DNA from: Magnetospirillum sp. | GTDB taxonomy: Bacteria > Pseudomonadota > Alphaproteobacteria > Rhodospirillales > Magnetospirillaceae | Reading direction: 5' to 3' | Assembly: GCA_024707145.1 (NCBI GenBank) | Contig: JANQAI010000005.1 | Span: forward strand, 496,001-560,000 | DNA: 64,000 bases | Shown: piece after piece, positions 29,358 to 38,199 of the stretch | Position numbering within the stretch: position 1 is the stretch's first letter | Layout of the letters: each line of letters opens with the position of its first letter | Notes under the pieces: generated by a model | What the model was told of the DNA's origin: nothing | The model's input: the letters and a program-made list of their open reading frames with translations, nothing else | Database searches by the model: none | Made by a program: the position numbers and the translations under genes

Positions 29358-30977
29358 ATGGCACATCCGACGCAATTGCCCGCCTGGCGGGCGCTCGAAG
29401 CCCATGCCGGGGGGATCGCCCCCGAAACCATGCGCGACATGTTCGACCGCGACCCCGGCCGCTTCCAGGCGTTCTCGCTGCGCCTCGGCGACCTGCTGCT
29501 GGACTATTCCAAGAACCGGATCGCCCACGAAACCATGGCGCTGCTCTGCGACCTCGCCCGCCAGTCCGGGCTGGAGGAATGGCGCGAGCGCATGTTCAGC
29601 GGTGCCGCCATCAATTCCACTGAGCACCGCGCCGTGCTGCACGTGGCGCTGCGCAATCGCTCCAACCGGCCCATCCTGGTGGACGGGGCCGACGTCATGC
29701 CCGCCGTCAACGCCGTGCTGGCGAAGATGAAGGATTTTTCGGCACGGGTGCGCTCGGGCGAGTGGAAGGGCGCCACCGGCAAGCCCATGGCCACCGTGGT
29801 GAACATCGGCATCGGCGGCTCCGACCTGGGGCCGGTGATGGTGACCGAGGCGCTGAAGCCCTATCAGCAGGCGGGGCTGGCGGTTCGTTTCGTCTCCAAC
29901 GTGGACGGCACCCACATGGCCGAGACGTTGAGGCTGTGCGACCCGGAAACCACGCTGTTCATCATCGCGTCCAAGACCTTCACCACCCAGGAGACCATCG
30001 CCAACGCCACCACCGCCAAGGATTGGCTGGTCGCTGCGCTGGGCGCCGGCGCGGTGCCGAAACATTTCGTCGCCCTGTCCACCAACGAGGCGGCGGTGCG
30101 CGCCTTCGGCATCGACCCCGCCAACATGTTCGAGTTCTGGGACTGGGTGGGCGGCCGCTATTCCCTGTGGTCGGCCATCGGCCTGTCCATCGCCGTCGCC
30201 ATCGGCTTCGAGCGGTTCGAGGAGTTGCTGGCCGGCGCCCACGCCATGGACGAGCATTTCCGCACCGCGCCGCTCGGCCGCAACATGCCGGCGGTGCTGG
30301 CGCTGCTGGGGCTGTGGTACAACAATTTCCTGGGCGCCCAGGCCACTGCGGTGCTGCCCTACGACCAGTACCTGCACCGGCTGCCCGCCTACCTGCAGCA
30401 GCTGGACATGGAATCCAACGGCAAGGGCACGGCGCGCGACGGCTCGAAGGTCGAGTGGCAGACCGGCCCCATCGTCTTCGGCGAGCCCGGCACCAACGGC
30501 CAGCACGCCTTCTACCAACTGATCCACCAGGGCACCAAGCTGATCCCCTGCGACTTCCTGGCGTCGGCCACCACCCACAACCCGGTGGGCGAGCATCACC
30601 TGATGCTGCTGGCCAATTTCCTCGCGCAGCCGGAAGCGCTGATGCGCGGCAAGACGCTGGACGAGGTGGAGGCCGAGAATCCCACGCTGACCGATGCGGA
30701 AGCGGCGCACCGGGTGTTCGGCGGCAACCGGCCGACCAACACCCTGCTGTACAAGACGCTGGACCCCAGGACGTTGGGCATGATCGTCGCGCTGTACGAG
30801 CACAAGGTGTTCGTCCAGGGCGTGCTGTGGGACGTGAATTCCTTCGACCAGTGGGGCGTCGAGCTGGGCAAGCAGCTGGCCAAGAAGATCCTGCCGGAAC
30901 TGACCGGCACTGCGGCACCCGCCCACGATTCCTCCACCAACGGCCTGATCGCGGCGATCAAGGGCTGGCGAGAGTGA
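29358..30977 (+). CDS. pgi: Glucose-6-phosphate isomerase
   Basis: 539 residues. Interconverts glucose-6-phosphate and fructose-6-phosphate. Family signatures: [11 protein letters not shown], the FVSNVDGTH stretch, SKTFTTQET, the catalytic Glu region ESNGKG and the C-terminal [15 protein letters not shown] 29358 follows GGGGGAGGA. Complete and in one frame. Confidence 0.97.
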   Translation: MAHPTQLPAWRALEAHAGGIAPETMRDMFDRDPGRFQAFSLRLGDLLLDYSKNRIAHETMALLCDLARQSGLEEWRERMFSGAAINSTEHRAVLHVALRNRSNRPILVDGADVMPAVNAVLAKMKDFSARVRSGEWKGATGKPMATVVNIGIGGSDLGPVMVTEALKPYQQAGLAVRFVSNVDGTHMAETLRLCDPETTLFIIASKTFTTQETIANATTAKDWLVAALGAGAVPKHFVALSTNEAAVRAFGIDPANMFEFWDWVGGRYSLWSAIGLSIAVAIGFERFEELLAGAHAMDEHFRTAPLGRNMPAVLALLGLWYNNFLGAQATAVLPYDQYLHRLPAYLQQLDMESNGKGTARDGSKVEWQTGPIVFGEPGTNGQHAFYQLIHQGTKLIPCDFLASATTHNPVGEHHLMLLANFLAQPEALMRGKTLDEVEAENPTLTDAEAAHRVFGGNRPTNTLLYKTLDPRTLGMIVALYEHKVFVQGVLWDVNSFDQWGVELGKQLAKKILPELTGTAAPAHDSSTNGLIAAIKGWRE

Positions 30978-30979
30978 TT

Positions 30980-31108
30980 GCCCCTCTCCCGCGAGCGGGA
31001 GAGGGTGGCCGAAGGCCGGGTGAGGGAGCCATGGAGCACCTCGTTTCCGGCTCCCTCACCCTCCCGCTGCGCGGGCCCCTCCCTCTCCCATGGGATGGGA
31101 GAGGGGAA
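30980..31108. repeat. Double-hairpin repeat, family B (copy 3), between pgi and dnaX
   Basis: CCTCTCCCGC/GCGGGAGAGG at the left, a central GGTGGCCGAAGGCCGGGTGA plus CTCGTTTCCGGCTCCCTCACC, and CCTCTCCCAT/ATGGGAGAGG at the right. Same block order as the copy between gltD and gltB. Confidence 0.85.
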
Positions 31109-31161
31109 CTGGGACAGGCGACGCTTTCCACCACCGGCCGGCCGATATATTGTCTGTGCCC

Positions 31162-32955
31162 ATGACCGACAGCCCCGCTCCCGCTCCGTACCGCGTCCTC
31201 GCCCGCAAGTACCGGCCGACCGATTTCGCCACGCTGATCGGGCAGGAGGCGATGGTTCGCACGCTGACCAACGCCATCCAGTCGGGGCGTCTGGCCCATG
31301 CCTTCGTGCTGACTGGCGTGCGCGGCGTCGGCAAGACCACCACCGCCCGCATCATCGCCCGCGCGCTCAACTGCGTCGGGCCCGACGGCCAGGGCGGGCC
31401 GACCATCGATCCCTGCGGTGTGTGCGAGCACTGTCGCGCCATCGCCGAGGACCGCCACGTCGACATCCTGGAGATGGACGCGGCCTCGCGCACCGGCGTC
31501 AACGACATCCGCGAGATCATCGAGGGCGTGCGCTACCGCCCCACCTCGGCGCGCTTCAAGGTCTATATCATCGACGAGGTCCACATGCTGTCGACGGCGG
31601 CGTTCAACGCGCTGCTGAAGACGCTGGAGGAGCCGCCCGAGCATGTGAAGTTCATCTTCGCCACCACCGAGATCCGCAAGATCCCGGTCACCGTGCTGTC
31701 GCGCTGCCAGCGCTTCGACCTGCGCCGGGTGGAGATGGATGTGCTGGCGAAACATTTCGCCGGCATCGCCGAGAAGGAAGCGGCGCAGATCGAGGACGGC
31801 GCGCTGAAGCTGATCGCGCGCGCCGCCGACGGTTCGGTGCGCGACGGCCTGTCGCTGCTGGACCAGGCCATCAGCCACGGCGCCGGGCTGGTCACCGAGG
31901 CCCAGGTGCGCGACATGCTGGGCCTGGCCGACCGGGCGCGGGTGTTCGACCTGTTCGAGCAGGTGATGAAAGGCCAGGTGGCCGAGGCGCTGGACATGAT
32001 GGGCGAGCAATACGCCCTGGGCGCCGACCCGGCAGTGGTGCTGCAGGACATGCTGGAGCTGGCCCACTGGCTGACCCGGCTGAAGATCACCCCCGACGCC
32101 GCCGAGTCCGGCACCGCCTCCGAGACCGAGCGGGTCAAGGGCAAGGCCATGGCGGAAGGGCTGTCCATGGCCCAGTTGACGCGGGCCTGGCAGATGCTGC
32201 TGAAGGGGCTGCAGGAAACCCGTTCCGCCCCCAACCCGCTGCAGGCCGCCGAGATGGCCATCGTCCGGCTGGCCTATGCCGCCGATCTGCCCACCCCGGC
32301 CGAGCTGATCGAACAGCTGCGCGCCAATCCGCCGGCCCCCCGTGGTCCCGGCGGCGGTGGCATGCCTGCGGGCGCGCCGGGCGGCATGGTCCCGGCCATG
32401 GCCGGCGGTTTTGCCAGCGATCCGGGGGGCGGCCCCGATGGTGGCGGCCCCTCCATGCATGCGGGCGCTGCCGGCGCCACCGCGCTCAAGCTGGCGCCGG
32501 CGCCCGATCCGGTGCCGCTGCCGCCCATGCCGGCCAGTTTCGCCGAGGTGGCCAAGCTGTTCTCGGACAAGCGCGAAGGCATCCTGGCGGTGGCTTTGCG
32601 CAACCAGGTCAGCCTGGTCCGTTTCGAGGCCGGAAGAATCGAGTTCCGCCCCCATGCCAGTGCTCCCCACGACCTGGCGCAAAAGCTGGGGCGCCTGTTG
32701 GGTGAATGGACCGGGCGGCGGTGGACGGTTACGGTCAATACCACCGACCCGGCCGAGCCCACCCTGGCCGAGCAGGACATCATCGCCGAGAACAAGCGGC
32801 GCCAGGACGCGGCCAACCATCCGCTGGTGCAGGCGGTGATGGCCGCCTTCCCCGACGCCTCCATCGAGGTGGTGCGCGACGTCGCCCCCGAGGAGCCCGA
32901 GGAAGGCGAGCTGGCCTTCGATGCGGATATGACTCCAGGAGAAGAGGAAGCATGA
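31162..32955 (+). CDS. dnaX: DNA polymerase III subunits gamma/tau
   Basis: 597 residues. Clamp-loader ATPase: Walker A GVRGVGKTTT, zinc cysteines in NCVG...CGVCEHC, Walker B IIDEVHMLS, sensor motif ATTEIRKIP and the SRC motif LSRCQRFDL. After the ATPase and collar domains comes a Gly/Pro-rich linker (about residues 395-450) and a tau-type C-terminal domain. No slippery A-rich sequence for a gamma-producing frameshift is visible. Its stop overlaps the ybaB start (ATGA). Confidence 0.97.
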   Translation: MTDSPAPAPYRVLARKYRPTDFATLIGQEAMVRTLTNAIQSGRLAHAFVLTGVRGVGKTTTARIIARALNCVGPDGQGGPTIDPCGVCEHCRAIAEDRHVDILEMDAASRTGVNDIREIIEGVRYRPTSARFKVYIIDEVHMLSTAAFNALLKTLEEPPEHVKFIFATTEIRKIPVTVLSRCQRFDLRRVEMDVLAKHFAGIAEKEAAQIEDGALKLIARAADGSVRDGLSLLDQAISHGAGLVTEAQVRDMLGLADRARVFDLFEQVMKGQVAEALDMMGEQYALGADPAVVLQDMLELAHWLTRLKITPDAAESGTASETERVKGKAMAEGLSMAQLTRAWQMLLKGLQETRSAPNPLQAAEMAIVRLAYAADLPTPAELIEQLRANPPAPRGPGGGGMPAGAPGGMVPAMAGGFASDPGGGPDGGGPSMHAGAAGATALKLAPAPDPVPLPPMPASFAEVAKLFSDKREGILAVALRNQVSLVRFEAGRIEFRPHASAPHDLAQKLGRLLGEWTGRRWTVTVNTTDPAEPTLAEQDIIAENKRRQDAANHPLVQAVMAAFPDASIEVVRDVAPEEPEEGELAFDADMTPGEEEA

Positions 32956-33275
32956 AGAACCTTGGCAACCTGATGAAGCAGGCCCAGCAGATGCAGGCCA
33001 AGATGGCCGAGATGCAGGCCAAGCTGGGCGACCTGGAGGTTTCCGGCGCCTCGGGCGGCGGCATGCTGCAGGTGCGGCTGAACGGCAAGTTCGAGCTCAA
33101 GGGCATCAAGATCGACCCGTCCCTGGTCAATGCCGACGACGTGGAAGTGCTGGAAGACCTGATCGTCGCCGCCTTCAACGACGCCAAGGCCAAGGCCGAG
33201 GCGGCCATGCAGGACGAGATGGCCAAGGTCACCGGCGGGCTGAACCTGCCGCCGGGCATGAAGCTGCCGTTCTGA
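32952..33275 (+). CDS. YbaB/EbfC nucleoid-associated protein
   Basis: 107 residues. Typical beginning ([20 protein letters not shown]), then [23 protein letters not shown] small dimeric DNA-binding protein usually encoded between dnaX and recR, as here. Starts within the dnaX stop. Confidence 0.95.
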   Translation: MKNLGNLMKQAQQMQAKMAEMQAKLGDLEVSGASGGGMLQVRLNGKFELKGIKIDPSLVNADDVEVLEDLIVAAFNDAKAKAEAAMQDEMAKVTGGLNLPPGMKLPF

Positions 33276-33291
33276 GGCCGGAATTTCCACA

Positions 33292-33885
33292 ATGGTCGGA
33301 CCCGAGATCGAGCGGCTGATTCAACTTCTTTCGCGGTTGCCGGGTCTGGGTCCGCGCTCGGCGCGCCGCGCGGCCCTGCATTTGGTGGAAAAACGCGAGG
33401 TCCTCCTACAACCACTTGCGCAGGCCATGGCCGATGCCGCCGAGAAGGTGAAGACCTGCTCGGTCTGCGGCAATTTCGACAGCCTCGATCCCTGCGCCAT
33501 CTGCCGGGACGAACGGCGCGACGGCTCGGTGCTGTGCGTGGTCGAGGACGTGGGCGCCCTGTGGGCCATGGAACGCACCGGCGCCTTCCGCGGCCGCTAC
33601 CACGTGCTGGGCGGGCTGCTGAGCGCGCTGGACGGCGTCGGCCCCGAGGAGCTGGGCGTCGCCCGGCTGGTGGAGCGGGCCCAGGGGGTGGAGGTGACCG
33701 AAATCATCCTCGCCACCCCGGCCACGGTGGAGGGCCAGACCACCGCCCATTACATCGCCGACCGCCTGGGCAGTGCCGGCGTCACCGTCTCGGGCCTTGC
33801 CCATGGCGTGCCGGTGGGCGGCGAGCTGGACTACCTGGACGACGGCACCATCTCCGCCGCGCTCAGGGCACGACGGGCGTTCTAA
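33292..33885 (+). CDS. recR: Recombination protein RecR
   Basis: 197 residues. Helix-hairpin-helix ([12 protein letters not shown]), a four-Cys zinc finger ([16 protein letters not shown]) and a Toprim domain ([17 protein letters not shown]). Works with RecO and RecF in gap repair. Third gene of dnaX-ybaB-recR. Confidence 0.97.
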   Translation: MVGPEIERLIQLLSRLPGLGPRSARRAALHLVEKREVLLQPLAQAMADAAEKVKTCSVCGNFDSLDPCAICRDERRDGSVLCVVEDVGALWAMERTGAFRGRYHVLGGLLSALDGVGPEELGVARLVERAQGVEVTEIILATPATVEGQTTAHYIADRLGSAGVTVSGLAHGVPVGGELDYLDDGTISAALRARRAF

Positions 33886-33900
33886 AGAGCCCGCCCCTGC

Positions 33901-33999
33901 CCGTCATGCTCGGGCTTGACCCGAGCATCCACGTGGCGCCGTCTGGCACTTTGCCTGCGACCGACGCGTGGATGGCCGGATCAAGTCCGGCCATGACGC
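33901..33999. repeat. Full-length family A repeat after recR
   Basis: Left hairpin ATGCTCGGG/CCCGAGCAT (loop CTTGA), spacer starting CATCCACGTGG and ending GCGTGGATG (also inverse complementary), right hairpin ATGGCCGGA/TCCGGCCAT (33972-33980 with 33986-33994, loop TCAAG). It lies between converging recR and an MFS gene and may act as a two-way terminator. Confidence 0.85.
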
Positions 34000-34020
34000 C
34001 GAGGTGCATGGGGCCGGCGG

Positions 34021-35232
34021 CTACGCCGCCGCGCGCACGCTGGTGTCGCGGATGGGCAGGTGGACCAGGGTGGCGAAGATTCCGGCCACCACCGTGCTCA
34101 TCCACATGACGTCGTAGGACAGGGTGGCGTCGTAGATGATGCCGCCCAGCCAGGCGCCCAGGAAGCTGCCGATCTGGTGCGAGAAGAACACCACGCCGAA
34201 CAGCATGCCGATGTAGCGCGGCCCGAACAGGCCGGCGATCAGGCCGGTGGTGGGCGGCACGGTGGACAGCCACAAAAGGCCCATGGCGGCGGCGTAGGCC
34301 AGCAGCGTAGCCTCGTTCTTCGGCCCCATGACGAAGGCGAAGGTGACCGCGGCGCGGGCCAGGTAGATGGCCGACAGCAGGTATTTGGGCCGCAGCCTCA
34401 GCCGTCCGGCCACATAGGTGCCGATGACGTTGAAGCCGCCGATGACCAGCAGCGCGGTGGCGCCGGCACCCTTGGTCATGCCGCACAGGGCCAGATAGCC
34501 GGGCAGGTGCACGCCGATGAAGGCCAACTGGAAGCCGCAGACGAAGAAGCCGGCGGTCAGCAGGCGGTAGCCGCTGTGGCCCCAGGCCTCGCGCAGGGCC
34601 TCGCCGATGGATTGCTGGTGGTGCACCACCGCGGCCGCCGCGGCATGGGCCGCCACCTCGCCCTTGTGCAGCAGCAGGGCCAGCGGGATGGTGGCCAGCG
34701 AGAAGGCGGCCAGCACCCACACCGCCCGGCTGGCGCCCAATCCGCCGATCAGGCCCTGGGTCACCGGGATCAGCGCCATCATGCCCAGCGAGCCCAGCGC
34801 CGAGCCGGTACCCATGGCGGTGACGCGGTATTGCGGCTGCACGGCGCGGCCCACCGGGCCCAGCACCACCGAATACGAGGTGGCGGCCAGGCCGAAGCCG
34901 GAAACCAGGCCCAGGCCGATGACGGTGGCGGCCTCGCCGCCGCTGGCCACCAGAATCATGCCGATACCGAAGGCCAGGGCGCCCACCGCCGCCACCCGGG
35001 CGGCGCCCCAGCGGTCGGCGGCGGCGCCGGTGAAGGGCTGGAACGCCCCCCAGAAAAGATTGTGCAGCGCCACGGCCAGCGAGAAGGTGGCCAGCGGCCA
35101 GCCGCGCTCCAGCGACAGCGGCCCGATCAGCAGACCTTGCGCCTGGCGCGAACCCATGGAGACGCTCATCATGACGCAGCCGGCCAGGAAGATGGTGAGA
35201 ACGGCAGGAGACAGCCAGGCGGGGCGACCCAT
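34021..35232 (-). CDS. MFS transporter
   Basis: About 403 residues from the ATG at 35232, twelve predicted membrane helices, with an MFS loop motif (AADRWGAARV) and a charged middle loop (HKGEVAAHAAAAAVVHHQQS). The start of the protein (SRQAQGLLIGPLSLERGW) resembles MFS carriers of the oxalate/monocarboxylate type; the substrate is unknown. An upstream ATG at 35289 is in frame, but 35232 has a GAGG at good spacing and leaves a normal first helix. Confidence 0.88.
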   Translation of the reverse strand: MGRPAWLSPAVLTIFLAGCVMMSVSMGSRQAQGLLIGPLSLERGWPLATFSLAVALHNLFWGAFQPFTGAAADRWGAARVAAVGALAFGIGMILVASGGEAATVIGLGLVSGFGLAATSYSVVLGPVGRAVQPQYRVTAMGTGSALGSLGMMALIPVTQGLIGGLGASRAVWVLAAFSLATIPLALLLHKGEVAAHAAAAAVVHHQQSIGEALREAWGHSGYRLLTAGFFVCGFQLAFIGVHLPGYLALCGMTKGAGATALLVIGGFNVIGTYVAGRLRLRPKYLLSAIYLARAAVTFAFVMGPKNEATLLAYAAAMGLLWLSTVPPTTGLIAGLFGPRYIGMLFGVVFFSHQIGSFLGAWLGGIIYDATLSYDVMWMSTVVAGIFATLVHLPIRDTSVRAAA

Positions 35233-35395
35233 GGAAACCTCGACAAAGACGATAAGCCAGATCAACAGCCTAGGCGTCATCCTGTCCATGGGGCAAACCA
35301 GTTATGGTGATCGTCAGCATAAGATTTTCTAACCCTGACAGGGGGCCGTGCCCGCGCTATCCTGTCAAAAAAGAATGATCAGCCGAGGTCACGCC

Positions 35396-35750
35396 ATGGC
35401 CGCCACGCTACGCCTGATGCCCCATCACGATCCCCACTGGCGCGACAAGGTGGCGGAGCCTGCAACAGCGCCACTCCCGGCTGCTGGCCCGCGACGGGCT
35501 GCTGACCGTCGAGGAACAGCGCGAGCTGATGCAACTGCGCGAGGCCATGGACCGGGCGCTCAATTCCCGCTTCCGCACCACCGCGGAATACCGCGATTTC
35601 TATTTCGCCCGCGCTCGCCAGTTGCTGGAGGACGAGGGCATCGAGATGGACCTGCCCGACGTGGCCGGCGACGCCACGGTGGAAGAGATCGACCGGGTGC
35701 TGGGCCTGGTCTGGGCGGCGGTGGAAGTCACCAACTCCGAGACGTTCTGA
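35396..35750 (+). CDS. Small conserved-looking soluble protein, one frameshift
   Basis: 117 residues after correction. Mostly helical and charged (EEQRELMQLREAMDRALNSR, then YRDFYFARARQLLEDEG), no signal peptide or known domain that I recognise. One extra C at 35459-35460 breaks the frame after DKVAE (residue 21), at the same GAG/CTG position seen in other genes. The restored frame continues ...LQQRHSRLLARDG. Codon use matches the neighbours, which supports a real gene. Confidence 0.65.
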
Positions 35751-35856
35751 GGTTGCCCCGGAGGGGATGCGGAAAATCCTTGCGAAGATGGCTTCGCGCC
35801 AGTAGTCTATTATCTACTAGATTTTAGTAAACTATGCCCGCCGCAAGGAGAACGTG

Positions 35857-36186
35857 ATGACCGACGCTCCCATCGATCTGGCCGGCCGCCGCATCCTGTT
35901 CGTCGGCGGCCGCGACCGCAACGCCGCCTATCTGCGCCAGCGGGTGGAAGACTGCAACGGCAGCTTCCTCTACCACGACGGCGGCCTGCAGGAGAGCATG
36001 AGCCGCCTGGGCAACCTGCTGAAGCGGGCGGACGCCGTGCTGTTCCCGGTGGAATGCATCAGCCATTCGGCCCTGCACAAGGTCAAGCAGCTCTGCCGCC
36101 GCTGGGATATCCCCTACGTGCCGCTGCGTCATTCCGGCGGCGATGCGGTGTCGCTGGCCCTGCATTCGCTGGCGCGGGCGAATTAG
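35857..36186 (+). CDS. DUF2325 protein
   Basis: 109 residues. The fold begins with a Rossmann-like strand and Gly-rich loop (RRILFVGGRDRNAAYLRQRVE), then YHDGGLQESMSRL and ADAVLFPVECISHSALHKVKQ. This matches the small DUF2325 family, of unknown function. ATG 35857 follows AAGGAG. The 60 bases before it are unusually AT-rich for this genome and include an AGTAG/CTACT inverted repeat (35801-35818), so it probably has its own regulated promoter. Confidence 0.8.
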   Translation: MTDAPIDLAGRRILFVGGRDRNAAYLRQRVEDCNGSFLYHDGGLQESMSRLGNLLKRADAVLFPVECISHSALHKVKQLCRRWDIPYVPLRHSGGDAVSLALHSLARAN

Positions 36187-36619
36187 GGGGCGATCGCGCT
36201 TTCGCGGAGAGTGCCCGCGTTCTGAAGCCGTGCCCAAGCAACGCGGAATGCACGGACGGGCATCGACCTGAACCGAGGGTTATCGTCCTGGCCTGTCATT
36301 GCCGGTTCTGACGCGGCGTGCTAGGCGGAGACCCCTCAGTCGCATGGCTCGTTCGGGATGACAGTCTTTGGCGCCACCCTTCCTCGTCATGGCCGGGCCC
36401 GACCCGGCCATCCACGTGGGACCGTTTGGCATCGTGCCGGGCGGACGCGCGTGGATGCCCGCGTCAAGCGCGGGCATGACGAAAAAAGGGGACGGCAAAA
36501 TATGGCCGCACCCCGACCCTGTCCATTCGTGCCGTCCGTGGCTCGCGCCAGCGGGCATCCGTGTTATCCGTGTTGCTTGCGCACGGCTTCGGGGCGCGGG
36601 CACGTTCCGCGAAGGCTCC
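36187..36619. other. Non-coding stretch filled with repeats
   Basis: I see no gene here on either strand. It holds a remnant of repeat C (about 36330-36364), a complete family A repeat (36384-36482) and a stretch (about 36517-36580) with GGGCATCCGTGTTATCCGTG, which echoes the sequence at 24926-24958 next to truA. Confidence 0.6.
36384..36482. repeat. Full-length family A repeat
   Basis: Same architecture as 33901-33999: hairpin ATGGCCGGG/CCCGGCCAT, spacer CATCCACGTGG...GCGTGGATG, then hairpin ATGCCCGCG/CGCGGGCAT (36455-36463 with 36469-36477, loop TCAAG). The spacers of the two copies are similar but not identical. Confidence 0.88.
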
Positions 36620-37162
36620 CTACTTCTCCGCCAGCGCCCTGACCAGCGCGTAGACCGGGTGGCGGCGGTTGTCGGGGATGGTGGCGTAGGCGCGCAGCAT
36701 GTCCAGGGTCTCGCGCCAGGGCGGGGAGCCGGCGGCGGCGGGCAGGGGGATGTGGTCGGGCAGGTCGTCGAAGAAGAAGCCAAGGGGGACATCGAGCACG
36801 CGGGTCAGGCGGTAGAGCATGGCCGCCGACAGGCGGTTGGTGCCGCGCTCGTATTTCTGCACCTGCTGGAAGGTGACGCCGAGGGCGCGGCCCAGTTCGG
36901 TTTGGGACAGGCCCATCAAGGTGCGACGCAGGCGGATGCGGGCGCCCAAATGGGCGTCGATGGGATCGGCCGAGCGGCGGCGGCGACCGCGTAGCGGCGC
37001 GGGGAAGAACGGACACGGCGACGGCTCCTTGGCTGCGGGCAGGCGCGCCCCGCTGCCGGGGCGGCATCGCGGAAGGGGAGGGGGAACGGCCGGGGGCCGG
37101 GACGGGCGCGGACGAACGGGCCGGGCCGAAGCGGCCGGCAGGCGGGGCCTGGGGCCGGACAA
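36620..37162 (-). CDS. XRE-family transcriptional regulator, start unresolved
   Basis: A helix-turn-helix domain of the Cro/CI type is clear: LGARIRLRRTLMGLSQTELG, then LGVTFQQVQKYERG and LYRLTRVLDVPLGFFF. This form is common in Rhodospirillales. The conserved part begins near SADPIDAHLG (about 36970). No ATG or GTG in this frame lies close before it; the only open start is a TTG at 37162, which would add a Pro/Arg-rich N-terminus of doubtful reality. A sequence error or an odd start codon is likely. It lies downstream of, and in the same direction as, the hyf-like operon. Confidence 0.75.
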   Translation of the reverse strand: MSGPRPRLPAASARPVRPRPSRPPAVPPPLPRCRPGSGARLPAAKEPSPCPFFPAPLRGRRRRSADPIDAHLGARIRLRRTLMGLSQTELGRALGVTFQQVQKYERGTNRLSAAMLYRLTRVLDVPLGFFFDDLPDHIPLPAAAGSPPWRETLDMLRAYATIPDNRRHPVYALVRALAEK

Positions 37163-37502
37163 CCCGACCCGCCGTCGGCCAGGCCGGCATCCCGCAGGAT
37201 GTCGGCGCAGCCGATGCGCCCGCCCTCAGCCCCCGGCCGCGATCACGCCGCCACCGCCGCGCGAAGACGGCGGTGTGGGAAATCCGGACGATGGGGTATA
37301 GTCACGGTCAGCCATTGCCTTGTAGCCTCACTACAGGGTTGTGGTCAGGGGCGGGCCGGTGTTCCACCACCGGCTCGTCCCGCTCTGCCCGTCACGCGGG
37401 CGGACACGGGGCCATCATAGCGCGACCGGGGCGATTGCATCCACCGGAAAGCGAGCAATGATGCGCATTTCCACTATCCGGTGGAGGCGGCGCCGGCGCC
37501 GT
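37163..37502. other. Non-coding stretch between the XRE gene and the hyf-like operon
   Basis: No convincing gene. An inverted repeat TGTAG-CCTCA-CTACA sits at 37321-37335 and could be an operator for the XRE-type regulator. A GGTGTTCCACCACCGG hairpin follows near 37360. Confidence 0.4.
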
Positions 37503-38036
37503 CTATTTCCCCGAGACGTGCTGCAAGAGCGCCAGCAGGCCGGCCAGGATGTCCTTGGGCGGCGGCGGGCAGCCCTTGATGTGCAGGTCCACCGGCAGCA
37601 CCGCCGACACCCCGCCGGCCACCGCGTAGGAACCGGCGAAGCAGCCGCCGTCGGCGGCGCAGTCGCCCAGGGCCACTACCCATTTGGGCGCCGGCGTCGC
37701 CTCCCAGGTGCGCTTCAGCGCCTCGACCATGTTCAGGGTCACCGGGCCGGTGACCAGCAGGACGTCGGCATGGCGCGGGCTGGCGACGAACTTGATGCCG
37801 AAACGCTCCAGGTCGTAGACCGGGCCGTTGGCGGCGTGCAGTTCCAGTTCGCAGCCGTTGCAGCTGCCGGCATCCACCTCGCGGATGGCGAGGCTGCGGC
37901 CCAGCCGGCCGCGGGCGGCGGTGGCGAACTCGTCGGCCAGCTCGGCCAGGCCGTCCTGGGACGGCGCCGGGCCGCGCTGGGTGTGGGGGCCCTTGAGCAG
38001 GTGGCGGGCCAGCAGGTGCGAGATGGGCGGGATCAT
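37503..38036 (-). CDS. hyfI: Hydrogenase-4-like small subunit (NuoB/HyfI family)
   Basis: 177 residues. Homologous to NuoB of complex I and to the small subunits HycG/HyfI. The four Cys that would hold the proximal 4Fe-4S cluster are present: two in GSCNGCELEL, one in ALGDCAADGG and one in IKGCPPPP. So this subunit can still pass electrons. Membrane-peripheral, paired with the large subunit 163 bases upstream. ATG 38036. Last gene of the leftward six-gene operon. The gap before it holds a family A repeat, which could reduce its expression. Confidence 0.92.
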   Translation of the reverse strand: MIPPISHLLARHLLKGPHTQRGPAPSQDGLAELADEFATAARGRLGRSLAIREVDAGSCNGCELELHAANGPVYDLERFGIKFVASPRHADVLLVTGPVTLNMVEALKRTWEATPAPKWVVALGDCAADGGCFAGSYAVAGGVSAVLPVDLHIKGCPPPPKDILAGLLALLQHVSGK

Positions 38037-38081
38037 GGGCGTCCCTCCGCCGGGTCAGGGGCGGCAGCGCCTTTCCGCTCG

Positions 38082-38170
38082 CCACCCCCGGACTTGATCC
38101 GGGGGGCCATGGCGCCGCCTGTGCCAGCGGCGACCGCATGGATGGCCGGGTCAGGCCCGGCCATGACGGT
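38082..38170. repeat. Palindromic repeat, family A, inside the hyf-like operon
   Basis: CCCCCGG/CCGGGGG with loop ACTTGAT on one side, and ATGGCCGGG/CCCGGCCAT with loop TCAGG on the other, separated by a GGCGCC-rich spacer. Confidence 0.8.
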
Positions 38171-38199
38171 GGTGGGGAAGGCTTTCGGCAGCCGCGTCA

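Noticed and set aside
31162..32955. Programmed frameshift in dnaX to make gamma
   Set aside because: No A-run slippery site and no following structure in the expected place.
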